DNA of 53,610 nt, taken from an uncultured Actinomycetes bacterium. GTDB taxonomy: Bacteria > Actinomycetota > Acidimicrobiia > Acidimicrobiales > RAAP-2. Of this stretch, positions 43,297 through 51,152 are shown one piece after another. The notes under the pieces were generated by a model. That model worked only from the letters and a program-made list of their open reading frames with translations, did not search any database and was not told the DNA's origin. Positions within the stretch are counted from its first letter, which is position 1; each line of letters opens with the position of its first letter. The translations under genes and the position numbers were made by a program. The stretch covers positions 1 to 53,610 of the forward strand of contig CAIUMH010000051.1 of NCBI GenBank assembly GCA_903900235.1, in the 5' to 3' direction.

Positions 43297-44361
43297 TCAG
43301 CCGAGGAGCACCAAGTCGTCGCGGTGGACAACCACGAGATTGCCCGCTCCTAGTGCGAACTCGTCAGCCGAGCATCGAACAAGCCCCTTGCCGACCAGCG
43401 AGCTATCGGGCCCATGGATCTCCACAGCATCACCAGGCAAGAATTCGCCCGTCACCTTGGTGACCCCAGCTGCCAGCAGGGACCCCCCACGCTTGACGAG
43501 GGCATCAATGGCCCCATCGTCGATCATCAGCCGGCCGCACGATGCCACGGCGAAGGCGATCCAGAGGCGTCGGGCATTCAAATCGCTCTGACGGGCCACG
43601 AACGTCGTCCCGACGGTGCGGGGCTCGGCGTCGATGAGCCCCAGCACGCCTTCGAGCCCAGCATGAGCGATCACGGTCTCGACCCCCGAGAAGGAGGCGA
43701 TTCTCGCCGCAGCAACCTTCGATGCCATCCCACCCGAACCCACCCCGGTCGTTCCTCCGGCCGCCGCTTCGAGACGGGCATCGACTTCGGTCACAATCTC
43801 GATCAATGATGCCTCGTGGTCCAGCCGAGGGTCAGCGGTCAGCAGTCCCGGGGCATCGGTGAGCATAACGAGGCGACTGGCGCCCACTAGGTGAGCCACC
43901 AGCGCAGCCAGACGGTCATTGTCGCCGAATCGAAGCTCGTCGTCGGCCACCGCGTCATTCTCGTTGACCACCGGGACCACGCCCAGTGAAAGCAGCGTGG
44001 ACAGCGTCTGGCGGGCGTGAAGGTACTGGCGGCGGTCGGTGAAGTCGTGCGGGACGAGGAGCACCTGGCCCACCGTGCGGCCCTGCACCCCGAAGGCGTT
44101 GGCCCAGGTCGACATCAGCTGGTGCTGCCCAATGGCGGAGACGGCCTGGAGGACTGACACGTCGGTCGGTCGGTCCTTACCCTGGCCAATGGTGGCCCAC
44201 CCGGCCGCCACTGCCCCGGAGCTGACCACCACGCTCTCCCACCCCGAGTCACGCAGTTTCTCGAGCTCGGCCGCGAGGGCCATCAATAGCGAAGTATTGG
44301 GGAGACCATCATCACCGGTGACCGACGACGAGCCCACCTTGACGACGATGCGCCGCGTCAA
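43297..44361 (-). CDS. proB: Glutamate 5-kinase
   Basis: Phosphorylates glutamate, the first step of proline synthesis. The 354-aa product has an amino-acid kinase domain (RRIVVKVGSSSVT; SSGAVAAGW; VVPVVNENDAV; FGDNDRLAALVA) and a C-terminal PUA domain. The start is set at a TTG overlapping the obg stop (TTGA); it begins exactly at the kinase fold. Frames further upstream run into obg and lack similarity. No good ribosome binding site, consistent with coupling. Confidence 0.95.
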   Translation of the reverse strand: MTRRIVVKVGSSSVTGDDGLPNTSLLMALAAELEKLRDSGWESVVVSSGAVAAGWATIGQGKDRPTDVSVLQAVSAIGQHQLMSTWANAFGVQGRTVGQVLLVPHDFTDRRQYLHARQTLSTLLSLGVVPVVNENDAVADDELRFGDNDRLAALVAHLVGASRLVMLTDAPGLLTADPRLDHEASLIEIVTEVDARLEAAAGGTTGVGSGGMASKVAAARIASFSGVETVIAHAGLEGVLGLIDAEPRTVGTTFVARQSDLNARRLWIAFAVASCGRLMIDDGAIDALVKRGGSLLAAGVTKVTGEFLPGDAVEIHGPDSSLVGKGLVRCSADEFALGAGNLVVVHRDDLVLLG

Positions 44362-45683
44362 CGAGCAGCCCGCTTCGTGTGGGGTCGGCGGGGAAGATCC
44401 TCTGGAGACAGACCAGCCATCGTCTTGTCCATCCACCAGTCGAACTCGACATCGCCGACGATGACCTTGGCACCTTCGCCAATGCCGGCCTGACGCAGCA
44501 TGCGGGCGACGCCAAGCTTCTCAAGCCGGCGGACCGCTTCATCGAGCGCCCCGTCATCAGTCAAGTTCGAGAAGCGGACCGCACGCTCCGCAGCGCGTCC
44601 AAGGACTTCGAACGCTCCATCGTCATGGCGCACAACCGAGACCATGCGCTCAGCCGGTCGATGGATCTTGATGGCCATCGAGGGGCCTTCCTCGACCCGC
44701 CGAGCCTGAGCGACCATGGTGGCCAGCCGGCCGACCAACTCATCGAGGCCACGCCTCGTAACCGAAGAGATCACGAGATCGCAATCCCCGTCGGCCATCT
44801 CGACGTCGGGAACCAGGTCGGAGCGAGATGCCACCCGGAGTCGTGGTCGATCGATGAGATCAGGTTGGTAGTCCTCGAGCTCACGCAGCAAGACCGCCTC
44901 TTGCTCCGCCAGGCTTCGACCGTCCGGTTCTGCGAGGTCGAGGAGGATCACGAGGACCCGAGCCCGCTCGATATGCCGCAGGAACTGATGGCCAAGGCCC
45001 TTGCCCTCGGCTGCGCCCTCGATCAAGCCCGGGATGTCAGCCATGACGAACTCCGTCATGTCGTACTCTCCACCGACACGCACCACACCGAGATTGGGGA
45101 TCAACGTCGTGAACGGGTAGTCAGCGATCTTCGGCTTGGCCGCCGAGACACTGGCAATCAGCGTCGACTTGCCAACATTCGGGAAGCCGACAAGGGCCAC
45201 ATCGGCGACCAGCTTGAGCTCAAGGTTGAACCAGGTCTCCTGACCAACCTCGCCCTGCTCGGCAAAGGCAGGAGCACGACGACGATTGGAGAGGAATCGC
45301 GCGTTGCCCATCCCCCCTCGGCCCCCCTCGGCTGCCAGCCAGCGGTCCCCTTCGGTCATCAGATCGCAGAGCACCTCACCATCAAGCGACTCGACAACCG
45401 TTCCGACCGGCACCAGCACAATCGTCTCTGACCCTCGAGCACCGTGGCGCTTCTTTCCCTTGCCATGGGTGCCGCTTTCGGCCTTGCGGAAGGGGTGATC
45501 ACGGAATCCCAGCAGCGAGGCCTGATTGCGGTCTGACACCAGCCACACGTCACCGCCGCTCCCGCCATCGCCACCATCGGGCCCGCCACGATCGACATGG
45601 GCTTCTCGGCGCATCGAGATGGCTCCTGCACCGCCGTCTCCAGCCTTGGCGTGGAGCTGTGCCTGATCAACGAACTCCGCCAT
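44358..45683 (-). CDS. obg: GTPase Obg/CgtA
   Basis: Essential ribosome-associated GTPase of 50S assembly. The 441-aa product has the Gly-rich Obg fold (about 1-158), a G domain with GFPNVGKST and DIPGLIEGA, and the C-terminal OCT domain found in Gram-positive bacteria and actinobacteria. The ATG lies 6 nt after a TAGGAT box whose TAG is the stop codon of the upstream dtxR-family gene, implying its own leaderless transcript. Confidence 0.97.
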   Translation of the reverse strand: MAEFVDQAQLHAKAGDGGAGAISMRREAHVDRGGPDGGDGGSGGDVWLVSDRNQASLLGFRDHPFRKAESGTHGKGKKRHGARGSETIVLVPVGTVVESLDGEVLCDLMTEGDRWLAAEGGRGGMGNARFLSNRRRAPAFAEQGEVGQETWFNLELKLVADVALVGFPNVGKSTLIASVSAAKPKIADYPFTTLIPNLGVVRVGGEYDMTEFVMADIPGLIEGAAEGKGLGHQFLRHIERARVLVILLDLAEPDGRSLAEQEAVLLRELEDYQPDLIDRPRLRVASRSDLVPDVEMADGDCDLVISSVTRRGLDELVGRLATMVAQARRVEEGPSMAIKIHRPAERMVSVVRHDDGAFEVLGRAAERAVRFSNLTDDGALDEAVRRLEKLGVARMLRQAGIGEGAKVIVGDVEFDWWMDKTMAGLSPEDLPRRPHTKRAAR

Positions 45684-45689
45684 CTCTTG

Positions 45690-45695
45690 ATCCTA
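45690..45695 (-). promoter_or_regulatory. Leaderless-type -10 box of obg overlapping a stop codon (TAGGAT)
   Basis: TAGGAT ends 6 nt before the obg ATG. Its first three bases are the TAG stop of the upstream gene (45693-45695). The dtxR-family promoter uses the same hexamer followed by the same CAAG. Confidence 0.55.
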
Positions 45696-46382
45696 GGGGG
45701 CCCCTTGGCGCCCCTCGGACTCAAGGGTGTCGATCCACAACGATCGTGCCATCGCCAGGCTCACCACGAGCTCGCCATGCGTCGCCTGCAGCCGGACCTC
45801 GTCGTGAACATCGGGCACCAGCACCTCGGCCGAGGAACCGGGTGTGAACGATACGCCGTCCATCGCTACGAGCACGTCGCGATCATGCTCCACGAGCTCT
45901 CCAATGCGCCGGAGGACGACGACGTCACCCGGCGATGCCTCGGCCAGCGTCGAGCTCGGGCGCTCCGGGCGATTGGCGCTACCGGGGATGGGGTTGCCAT
46001 GCGGGCAGGTCCCCGGATCGCCGAGGAGCGCCACGAGCTTCTCCTCGACATCCGCTGAGATCACGTGCTCCCATCGACCCGCCTCATCGTGCACTTTGTG
46101 CCACTCAAGGCCGATCACGTCGACGAGGAGTCGCTCGGCCAGACGATGCCGACGGGTGACGGTGGTGGCCACCTCCCGGCCGGCATCGGTCAAGTCGATC
46201 ACTCGACCTGTTCGCGCGATGTAGCCATCCTCTTCGAGGCGGTCGAGCATCTCCTTCACCGCCGGGGCAGAGCGGCCCATTCGCTCGGCCACTCGGGCAC
46301 CGATCACCTCGGTACCCTCGTCGCTCAGCGTGGCGATGGTCTCAAGGTACTCCTCGAGCGGGGTGTGGTAGCCGGTCTCCAC
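45693..46382 (-). CDS. DtxR-family metal-dependent transcriptional regulator
   Basis: 229-aa regulator with an N-terminal winged helix (about 1-65), a dimerisation and metal domain, and a C-terminal SH3-like FeoA domain (about 150-220). Ungapped comparison with DtxR keeps the ancillary ligands His79, Glu83, His98 and primary-site Glu105-His106. But the primary-site Met10 is Glu and Cys102 is Gly. An acidic residue at position 10 recalls the manganese regulator MntR (Asp8), so it may sense manganese or another metal rather than iron. GTG start with a leaderless-type -10 box. Confidence 0.9.
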   Translation of the reverse strand: METGYHTPLEEYLETIATLSDEGTEVIGARVAERMGRSAPAVKEMLDRLEEDGYIARTGRVIDLTDAGREVATTVTRRHRLAERLLVDVIGLEWHKVHDEAGRWEHVISADVEEKLVALLGDPGTCPHGNPIPGSANRPERPSSTLAEASPGDVVVLRRIGELVEHDRDVLVAMDGVSFTPGSSAEVLVPDVHDEVRLQATHGELVVSLAMARSLWIDTLESEGRQGAP

Positions 46383-46389
46383 GCGCTTG

Positions 46390-46395
46390 ATCCTA
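46390..46395 (-). promoter_or_regulatory. Leaderless-type -10 box of the dtxR-family gene (TAGGAT)
   Basis: TAGGAT ends 7 nt before the GTG at 46382, without a ribosome binding site. The segment TAGGATCAAG is identical to that before obg. Confidence 0.55.
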
Positions 46396-46416
46396 CCGGG
46401 AAACGTCCGTGGTCCT

Positions 46417-47781
46417 TCAGCCGACCAGCTCGATCACCGCTGCCCTGAACAGGGCTGAGTGGCGATCGACGTCCTCGATGGTCGTCGTGGGGCACATCAG
46501 CGCCATGTTGTGGAACGGCGTGATGAGCACCCCGCGGTTTGCCAAGAACAAGTGCATGAACTCGTCGAGCTCACCGTCGTGGGCCTTCGCCGCCTCGCCC
46601 CCGTTCCTCGGCGCCGGCGAACAGAAGCGATACTCCGACCGACATCCGAGCTGGGCCACGCTCCACGGCACGCCGGTCTCAGCCAGCACTTCATTGACGC
46701 CCTCGGTGAAGCGGGTGGCGAGGTCGATCATCGTCTCGAAGGCCTCCGGAGTCAGCACCTCGTCAAGCGTCGCCCGCATTGCCGCTAGGCAGAGTGCATT
46801 GCCCGCCAGAGTGCCACCGACGCCACCGACATCGACGATGTCGGCACCTTCACCCACTACAGCCTCGATCTTGGGCCACAGCTGCGCGCTGAGTCCATAG
46901 GCACCGCAGGCGATTCCCCCGCCAAGCGCCTTACCCACCGTCACGATGTCGGGCTCGAGACCCCAAGCCTTGGTCGCCCCGCCCCACCCCATGCTGATCG
47001 TGTGCGTCTCGTCAATCATCAGCAGTGTCCCGGTCTCCGTCGTGACACGACGAAGATCATCAAGGAACCCCGGCTCGGGCAGCACGATGCCGATATTGGT
47101 CATGGCTGGCTCGCAGAGCACCACGGCCACGTCGCCATGTGACAGCTCGCGGGCCAGTGCCTCGACGTCATTGAACTCGACGACCCGGGTCGTCTCGGTC
47201 GGATCCACCGCCGGGGCCACATTGCCGGTCCGAGATCGAGGCTGGCCGTCGTCACCCACCACGACGAAGGTCTCGTCCACACTGCCGTGATAGCTGTACG
47301 AGAACACCAGCACCTTTGGGCGCCTGGTCACCAGCCGAGCCAACCGCAGTGCCCACCGATTGGCGTCGGTCGCCGAGAGCGAGAATGACCAGCGGTCCAT
47401 CCCGAAGCGTTGCGAGAGGTTGTTGGCCACCCACTCGGCGTCCTCAGTGGGAAGCATCGTCGTGATCCCGCCAAGGTCGCCGGCTCGCCGGACGATGGCC
47501 TCCACCGTTGGCTGCGGTGAATGACCTGCCATCGCTCCGGTATCGCCGAGTGCGAAGTCAATGCGCTCGTTGCCGTCAACATCAACGATGCGGTTGCCCC
47601 ATGCACGATCGAGCGCCACGGGAAACCCTCCCGACCAGTGGTTCATCCAGGTCATCGGCACCTGGCCAAAGAGATGGCGCCCTGCGTCGAAGACCGCCCG
47701 AGAGCCCGAGTTCTGGGCCTCGTAGTCGGCACGCTCTCGCTCGAGCAGTGCGGCCAACCTGGTCCTGTTGATCTGCGCCAT
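46417..47781 (-). CDS. Class III PLP-dependent aminotransferase (glutamate-1-semialdehyde aminomutase-like)
   Basis: 454-aa fold-type I PLP enzyme with YHG at 164-166, the cofactor Asp257 in MIDETHT, Schiff-base Lys284 in TVGKALGGGI, and a GGVGGTLAGNALCLAA block. It resembles glutamate-1-semialdehyde aminomutases and related transaminases, but no other haem genes are nearby and an extended N-terminus precedes the fold, so the substrate is open. AGAGGG lies 8 nt before the ATG. It is divergent from the small membrane protein gene. Confidence 0.88.
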   Translation of the reverse strand: MAQINRTRLAALLERERADYEAQNSGSRAVFDAGRHLFGQVPMTWMNHWSGGFPVALDRAWGNRIVDVDGNERIDFALGDTGAMAGHSPQPTVEAIVRRAGDLGGITTMLPTEDAEWVANNLSQRFGMDRWSFSLSATDANRWALRLARLVTRRPKVLVFSYSYHGSVDETFVVVGDDGQPRSRTGNVAPAVDPTETTRVVEFNDVEALARELSHGDVAVVLCEPAMTNIGIVLPEPGFLDDLRRVTTETGTLLMIDETHTISMGWGGATKAWGLEPDIVTVGKALGGGIACGAYGLSAQLWPKIEAVVGEGADIVDVGGVGGTLAGNALCLAAMRATLDEVLTPEAFETMIDLATRFTEGVNEVLAETGVPWSVAQLGCRSEYRFCSPAPRNGGEAAKAHDGELDEFMHLFLANRGVLITPFHNMALMCPTTTIEDVDRHSALFRAAVIELVG

Positions 47782-47869
47782 GGTGGCAACCCTCTCGTCG
47801 TCGTGCCCTCTAGCAACAGCCCGAGGTTAGCGACGGCCGACATGGGCACGGGCCTGCCAGACTCGGGGC

Positions 47870-48187
47870 ATGGCCCACAATGACCCCCTCCGCCCAGCCT
47901 TCGGCTGGTTCCTTCTGCTCGATGGAGGCTTGCTCACCCTCATCATGATGGTGATCATGCCCTCGATGGCTGCTCGAATCCGCCGGACGACCCCACTGCC
48001 ATCGGACCGTGTCCTTCGGACCGTGCTCCTCGCAGCGATCATCACCCACCTCGGTGAAGGCATCGCGGCGTTCGCCATGGCCCATCGGCGGGGCCGAAAT
48101 GCCCGAGCATGGGCCATTCAGACCACCATCGTTGGCTTCCCCTCGCTTCGACTCCTTTCTGCATCCACTGCGGTCGGTGACGAATAA
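47870..48187 (+). CDS. Small membrane protein, DUF4499/TMEM254-like
   Basis: 105-aa protein with helices at about 11-33 and 46-70 and a third hydrophobic stretch near 81-95. The pattern HLGEGIAAF then AWAIQTTIVGFPSLRLL resembles the small TMEM254/DUF4499 family (His-x2-Glu in a helix, Gln-Thr before a third helix). This is from memory and only moderately certain. No function is known to me. It lies 89 nt upstream of the HU gene, divergent from the aminotransferase. Confidence 0.6.
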   Translation: MAHNDPLRPAFGWFLLLDGGLLTLIMMVIMPSMAARIRRTTPLPSDRVLRTVLLAAIITHLGEGIAAFAMAHRRGRNARAWAIQTTIVGFPSLRLLSASTAVGDE

Positions 48188-48276
48188 TCGGCGAGTATCC
48201 ACACATCGCGGCGTGTATCGGGTAAGGATCTTGCTCAGTGGCCCAGAACGGGCCCGGACACAAGGAGAGTCACCCC

Positions 48277-48552
48277 GTGAACAAGACTGAACTGATCGAG
48301 GCAGTGGCAGCCAAGGCCGACGTGCCGAAGAGCACCGCCGCTGAGGTGATCAATGCGCTTGAGGACGTCATCGTCGCCACCGTGAAGAAGGGCGACAAGG
48401 TTGCCCTCACCGGCTTCGTGTCCTTCGAGCGCGTCGACCGTGCCGCCCGCACCGCCCGTAACCCGCAGACTGGTGACCCGATCCAGGTGGCCGCCAAGAA
48501 GGCCCCCAAGGTCTCGGCTGGTGCCTCCTTCAAGAAGGCTGTCGCTGGCTGA
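48277..48552 (+). CDS. hup: DNA-binding protein HU
   Basis: 91-aa histone-like nucleoid protein with MNKTELIEAVAAKADVPKST, the VALTGFVSFER core and the arm RTARNPQTG plus KKAPKVSAGASFKKAV. It is the short form, without the Lys/Ala tail of mycobacterial HupB. GTG start with AAGGAG about 9 nt upstream. A strong terminator follows. Confidence 0.97.
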   Translation: MNKTELIEAVAAKADVPKSTAAEVINALEDVIVATVKKGDKVALTGFVSFERVDRAARTARNPQTGDPIQVAAKKAPKVSAGASFKKAVAG

Positions 48553-48589
48553 CGCCTCCAGTCGGCGCAGGCTGACTGTGAACTCGAAC

Positions 48590-48621
48590 GAACCCCCTGG
48601 GCCTCATGGCTCAGGGGGTTC
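48590..48621 (+). terminator. Intrinsic terminator of the HU gene
   Basis: 14-base arms (48590-48603 and 48608-48621, one G-U pair) around a TCAT loop, followed by a T-rich stretch (TTCGTTGTC). About 38 nt after the HU stop. Confidence 0.8.
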
Positions 48622-48668
48622 TTCGTTGTCAGACCTCAATTCCACACCGAGCAGCACCCCAGCAACGA

Positions 48669-48702
48669 CAGAACCCCTGGGACCGGAGTCCCAGGGGTTC
48701 TG
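48669..48702 (-). terminator. Hairpin terminator after rpmA
   Basis: Perfect 14-bp stem (48669-48682 and 48689-48702) with a 6-nt loop, about 37 nt after the rpmA stop, followed on the minus strand by a weakly T-rich TCGTTGCT. Its arms share GAACCCC and GGGGTTC with the HU terminator 50 nt away, which faces it. Confidence 0.7.
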
Positions 48703-48739
48703 ACTACGTCTGGATCCCCCCAGATCTGGGGGCCGAGGC

Positions 48740-48991
48740 TCAGTCGACGAGGATGTCAACCAGCTTGCGTCCCTTACGGCTACCGAACTTCACCGTTCCA
48801 TCGCTCAGCGCGAAGAGCGTGTCATCCTTGCCAATACCCACGTTGCGTCCCGGGTGGAACCGGGTTCCCCGCTGGCGGATGATGATTGAGCCACCCGTGA
48901 CGAAGGTCCCGTCGAAGACCTTGACGCCGAGGCGCTGCGCATTGGAATCGCGGCCGTTCCGAGTGGAACCGCCACCCTTGGTCTTGGACAT
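48740..48991 (-). CDS. rpmA: Large ribosomal subunit protein L27
   Basis: 83-aa protein at the peptidyl transferase centre: [39 protein letters not shown] and VKFG blocks. GAGGAG lies just before the ATG, 22 nt after rplU. The terminator at 48669-48702 follows. Confidence 0.98.
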   Translation of the reverse strand: MSKTKGGGSTRNGRDSNAQRLGVKVFDGTFVTGGSIIIRQRGTRFHPGRNVGIGKDDTLFALSDGTVKFGSRKGRKLVDILVD

Positions 48992-49013
48992 CTCTGCTCC
49001 TCTTCCTCAGGTG

Positions 49014-49325
49014 CTACTTCGCCGAGATCTTGGTGATCTCGACCGTCGAGTAGCGCTGCCGATGGCCCCACTTGCGACGATTGTTTGACTTGTTCTTATA
49101 GGTCATGGCGTTGATCTTCGGGCCCTTCTCCTCCGCGATCACCTGAGCGGTCACGGAGACCCCTGCAAGCTGATCGGGTGAGGACAGGACCGTTTCCCCG
49201 TCCACAAACAGGACAGGGACGAGGGAGATCTCTGATCCCACCTCTTCGGTGCGAAGGTCGATGCGGACGCGCTGGCCCTGCTCAACCTTCTCTTGGGCGG
49301 CTCCGGTGCGAATGACGGCGTACAT
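49014..49325 (-). CDS. rplU: Large ribosomal subunit protein L21
   Basis: 103-aa protein beginning MYAVIRTGAAQEKVEQG, with GPKINAMTYKNKSNNRRKWGHRQ near the end, typical of L21. No Shine-Dalgarno is present; TAGGAT ends 9 nt before the ATG, implying a leader of a few bases. It heads rplU-rpmA, separate from the RNase E/G gene. Confidence 0.98.
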   Translation of the reverse strand: MYAVIRTGAAQEKVEQGQRVRIDLRTEEVGSEISLVPVLFVDGETVLSSPDQLAGVSVTAQVIAEEKGPKINAMTYKNKSNNRRKWGHRQRYSTVEITKISAK

Positions 49326-49334
49326 GACTGTGAG

Positions 49335-49340
49335 ATCCTA
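49335..49340 (-). promoter_or_regulatory. Short-leader -10 box of rplU (TAGGAT)
   Basis: TAGGAT ends 9 nt before the rplU ATG in the 45-nt gap after the RNase E/G gene. Same hexamer as at obg and the dtxR-family gene; no ribosome binding site. Confidence 0.5.
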
Positions 49341-49370
49341 ACTGATGGTTGGCGATTGGGGAAATCGGGC

Positions 49371-51131
49371 TCAGGGAAGAGCTGGGTCGAAGGTGATCCC
49401 GCGTCCATCGCAGTGGCTGCAGGGGGTTGACACTGACTCGATCAACCCTTCGGAGATCCGCTTGCGGGTCATCTCGACCAGGCCGAGCTCGGAGATGTCG
49501 AACACTTGGGTCCGGGTCTTGTCCCTCGAGAGTGCCTGACGCAGCTGGGCAGCCACGGCTTCGCGGTGACCCTTGGCCTCCATGTCGATGAAGTCAATGA
49601 CAATGATGCCGCCGATGTCACGGAGCCGCAGCTGGTGAGCCACTTCCTCGGCTGCCTCGAGATTGTTCTTGAACACCGTCTCTTCGAGGTTGGTCTTTCC
49701 GACGTTCTTTCCGGTGTTGACGTCGATCACCGTCAGAGCCTCGGTACGCTCAATAATCAGCGACCCTCCTGAGGGGAGCCACACCTTGCGATCGAGTGCC
49801 TTGTGGAGCTGCTCGTGGACGAAGTAGCGCTCGAAGAGCGGCAGGTTTTCCGCTGTGGGGTTGTAGTGCTCGACGCGCTCGACCATCTCTGGGCTGACCT
49901 GGCCGACATAGCTGCGGACCTGGTTGTAGAGATTCTCGTCGTCGATCAGCACCCCGCGGTAGTCGCCATTGAGCTCCTCGCGCAGCATTCGGACCGCTAG
50001 GTCGAGTTCACGGAACAACAGACCCGGACGGCCAGACTTAGCCGCCTCCGCCTCGATGGACTTCCATCGGGCAGCGAGCTCGGCAACGTCACGCTTGAGA
50101 TCCTCCGCTGAGGCACCCTCCGCAGCCGTCCTGACGATCAGGCCATGCCCCTCGGGACGGACCTCATCGAGAATCTTGCGAAGTCGCTTGCGCTCATTGT
50201 CGCCCAGACGCTTGGAGATCCCGATGGTCGAGGAGTTCGGGACCAAGACGGCGAAGCGTCCCGGCAGCGAGACCTCCTGGGTCAGACGGGCACCCTTGGC
50301 GCCGATCGGGTTCTTGGTGACCTGGCAGACGATCAACTGCCCGGCACGAAGCACGTCCTCGATGCGGGCTGCCTGGGCGATCCCACCCTCGACATCATCG
50401 GCGTCGAAGTGCACATCCCCGCGGTAGAGAACTGCGTTCTTAGGGATGCCAATGTCGACGAAGGCGGCCTCCATGCCTGGGAGCACGTTTTGGACGCGCC
50501 CGAGATAGAGGTTGCCGTCAATCTGGGTCGTCTCATCGGTCTCGCGCACCACATAGTGCTCGACCAGCGAACGACCCTCGAGCATGGCGATATGGGTCGT
50601 CGTTCCTTCGACGTGGACGCACATGAGGTACCGACCCACGGTGCGGCCCTTGCGCTCACGGCCTCCGCGACGACGGCGACGCTTCGACGATCCACCACCC
50701 TCCTTGGTCGTCTCATCGACCTCACCGGTGGCATCCGGCGCCGCCGGGGTGGCCACGACGGGCTTCGGGGCACGACTGGGATCGCGCGGCGGTCCTTGGG
50801 GCTTGGACTTGACGGGGGCGCTTTCGGTCCCTCCTGCCGCCGGTCGGGTATCGCCGACCTTGGGCGGCGGCATCGGCGCTGCTGGTCGAGGACCAGGAGC
50901 GGAGTCACCCACCTTGGGCGACGCTGGTGGCTCGACAGCAGTAGGCGACGGGGCCGTGTCGCCGATCTTCGGCGCTGAGATGGTGTCGCCTACCTGTGGT
51001 GCAACCGGTCGCGTGTCGCCAACCTTGGGCGTTTCGATCTGTGGTTCAGTACTCGAGGTCGCCTCGACGGGCGTCTCAGTATTGCTGGTCGCCTCGCCGG
51101 TTGCGGCTCCGGTGTCCTCGTGCTCGCTCAT
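49371..51131 (-). CDS. rne: Ribonuclease E/G family protein
   Basis: Endoribonuclease for rRNA processing and mRNA decay. The 586-aa product has a low-complexity N-terminal ~160 residues (five KVGDT-like repeats at 36-95, then an Arg-rich patch at 151-162), an S1 domain inside the 5'-sensor region (about 200-290), the catalytic Asp470 (VIDVNTGKN) and Asp513 (VIDFIDM), and a zinc-link motif CSHC at 571-574. It ends right after the zinc link, so the extension is N-terminal rather than C-terminal. Followed by rplU as in other actinobacteria. Confidence 0.95.
   Translation of the reverse strand: MSEHEDTGAATGEATSNTETPVEATSSTEPQIETPKVGDTRPVAPQVGDTISAPKIGDTAPSPTAVEPPASPKVGDSAPGPRPAAPMPPPKVGDTRPAAGGTESAPVKSKPQGPPRDPSRAPKPVVATPAAPDATGEVDETTKEGGGSSKRRRRRGGRERKGRTVGRYLMCVHVEGTTTHIAMLEGRSLVEHYVVRETDETTQIDGNLYLGRVQNVLPGMEAAFVDIGIPKNAVLYRGDVHFDADDVEGGIAQAARIEDVLRAGQLIVCQVTKNPIGAKGARLTQEVSLPGRFAVLVPNSSTIGISKRLGDNERKRLRKILDEVRPEGHGLIVRTAAEGASAEDLKRDVAELAARWKSIEAEAAKSGRPGLLFRELDLAVRMLREELNGDYRGVLIDDENLYNQVRSYVGQVSPEMVERVEHYNPTAENLPLFERYFVHEQLHKALDRKVWLPSGGSLIIERTEALTVIDVNTGKNVGKTNLEETVFKNNLEAAEEVAHQLRLRDIGGIIVIDFIDMEAKGHREAVAAQLRQALSRDKTRTQVFDISELGLVEMTRKRISEGLIESVSTPCSHCDGRGITFDPALP
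50847..51026. repeat. Degenerate KVGDT-coding repeats in rne
   Basis: Five spaced copies of a five-residue motif, K/Q-V/I-G-D-T/S, at residues 36-40, 46-50, 55-59, 73-77 and 91-95 of the RNase E/G, usually after Pro and separated by Pro/Ala-rich spacers. The DNA copies (for example around GTGTCGCC) are partly conserved. Confidence 0.8.
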
Positions 51132-51152
51132 CAGAGCAGGCCCTCCTCGTTC

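Noticed and set aside
44379-45431. Long plus-strand frame opposite obg
   Set aside because: Complement of a well-conserved GTPase; no independent support.
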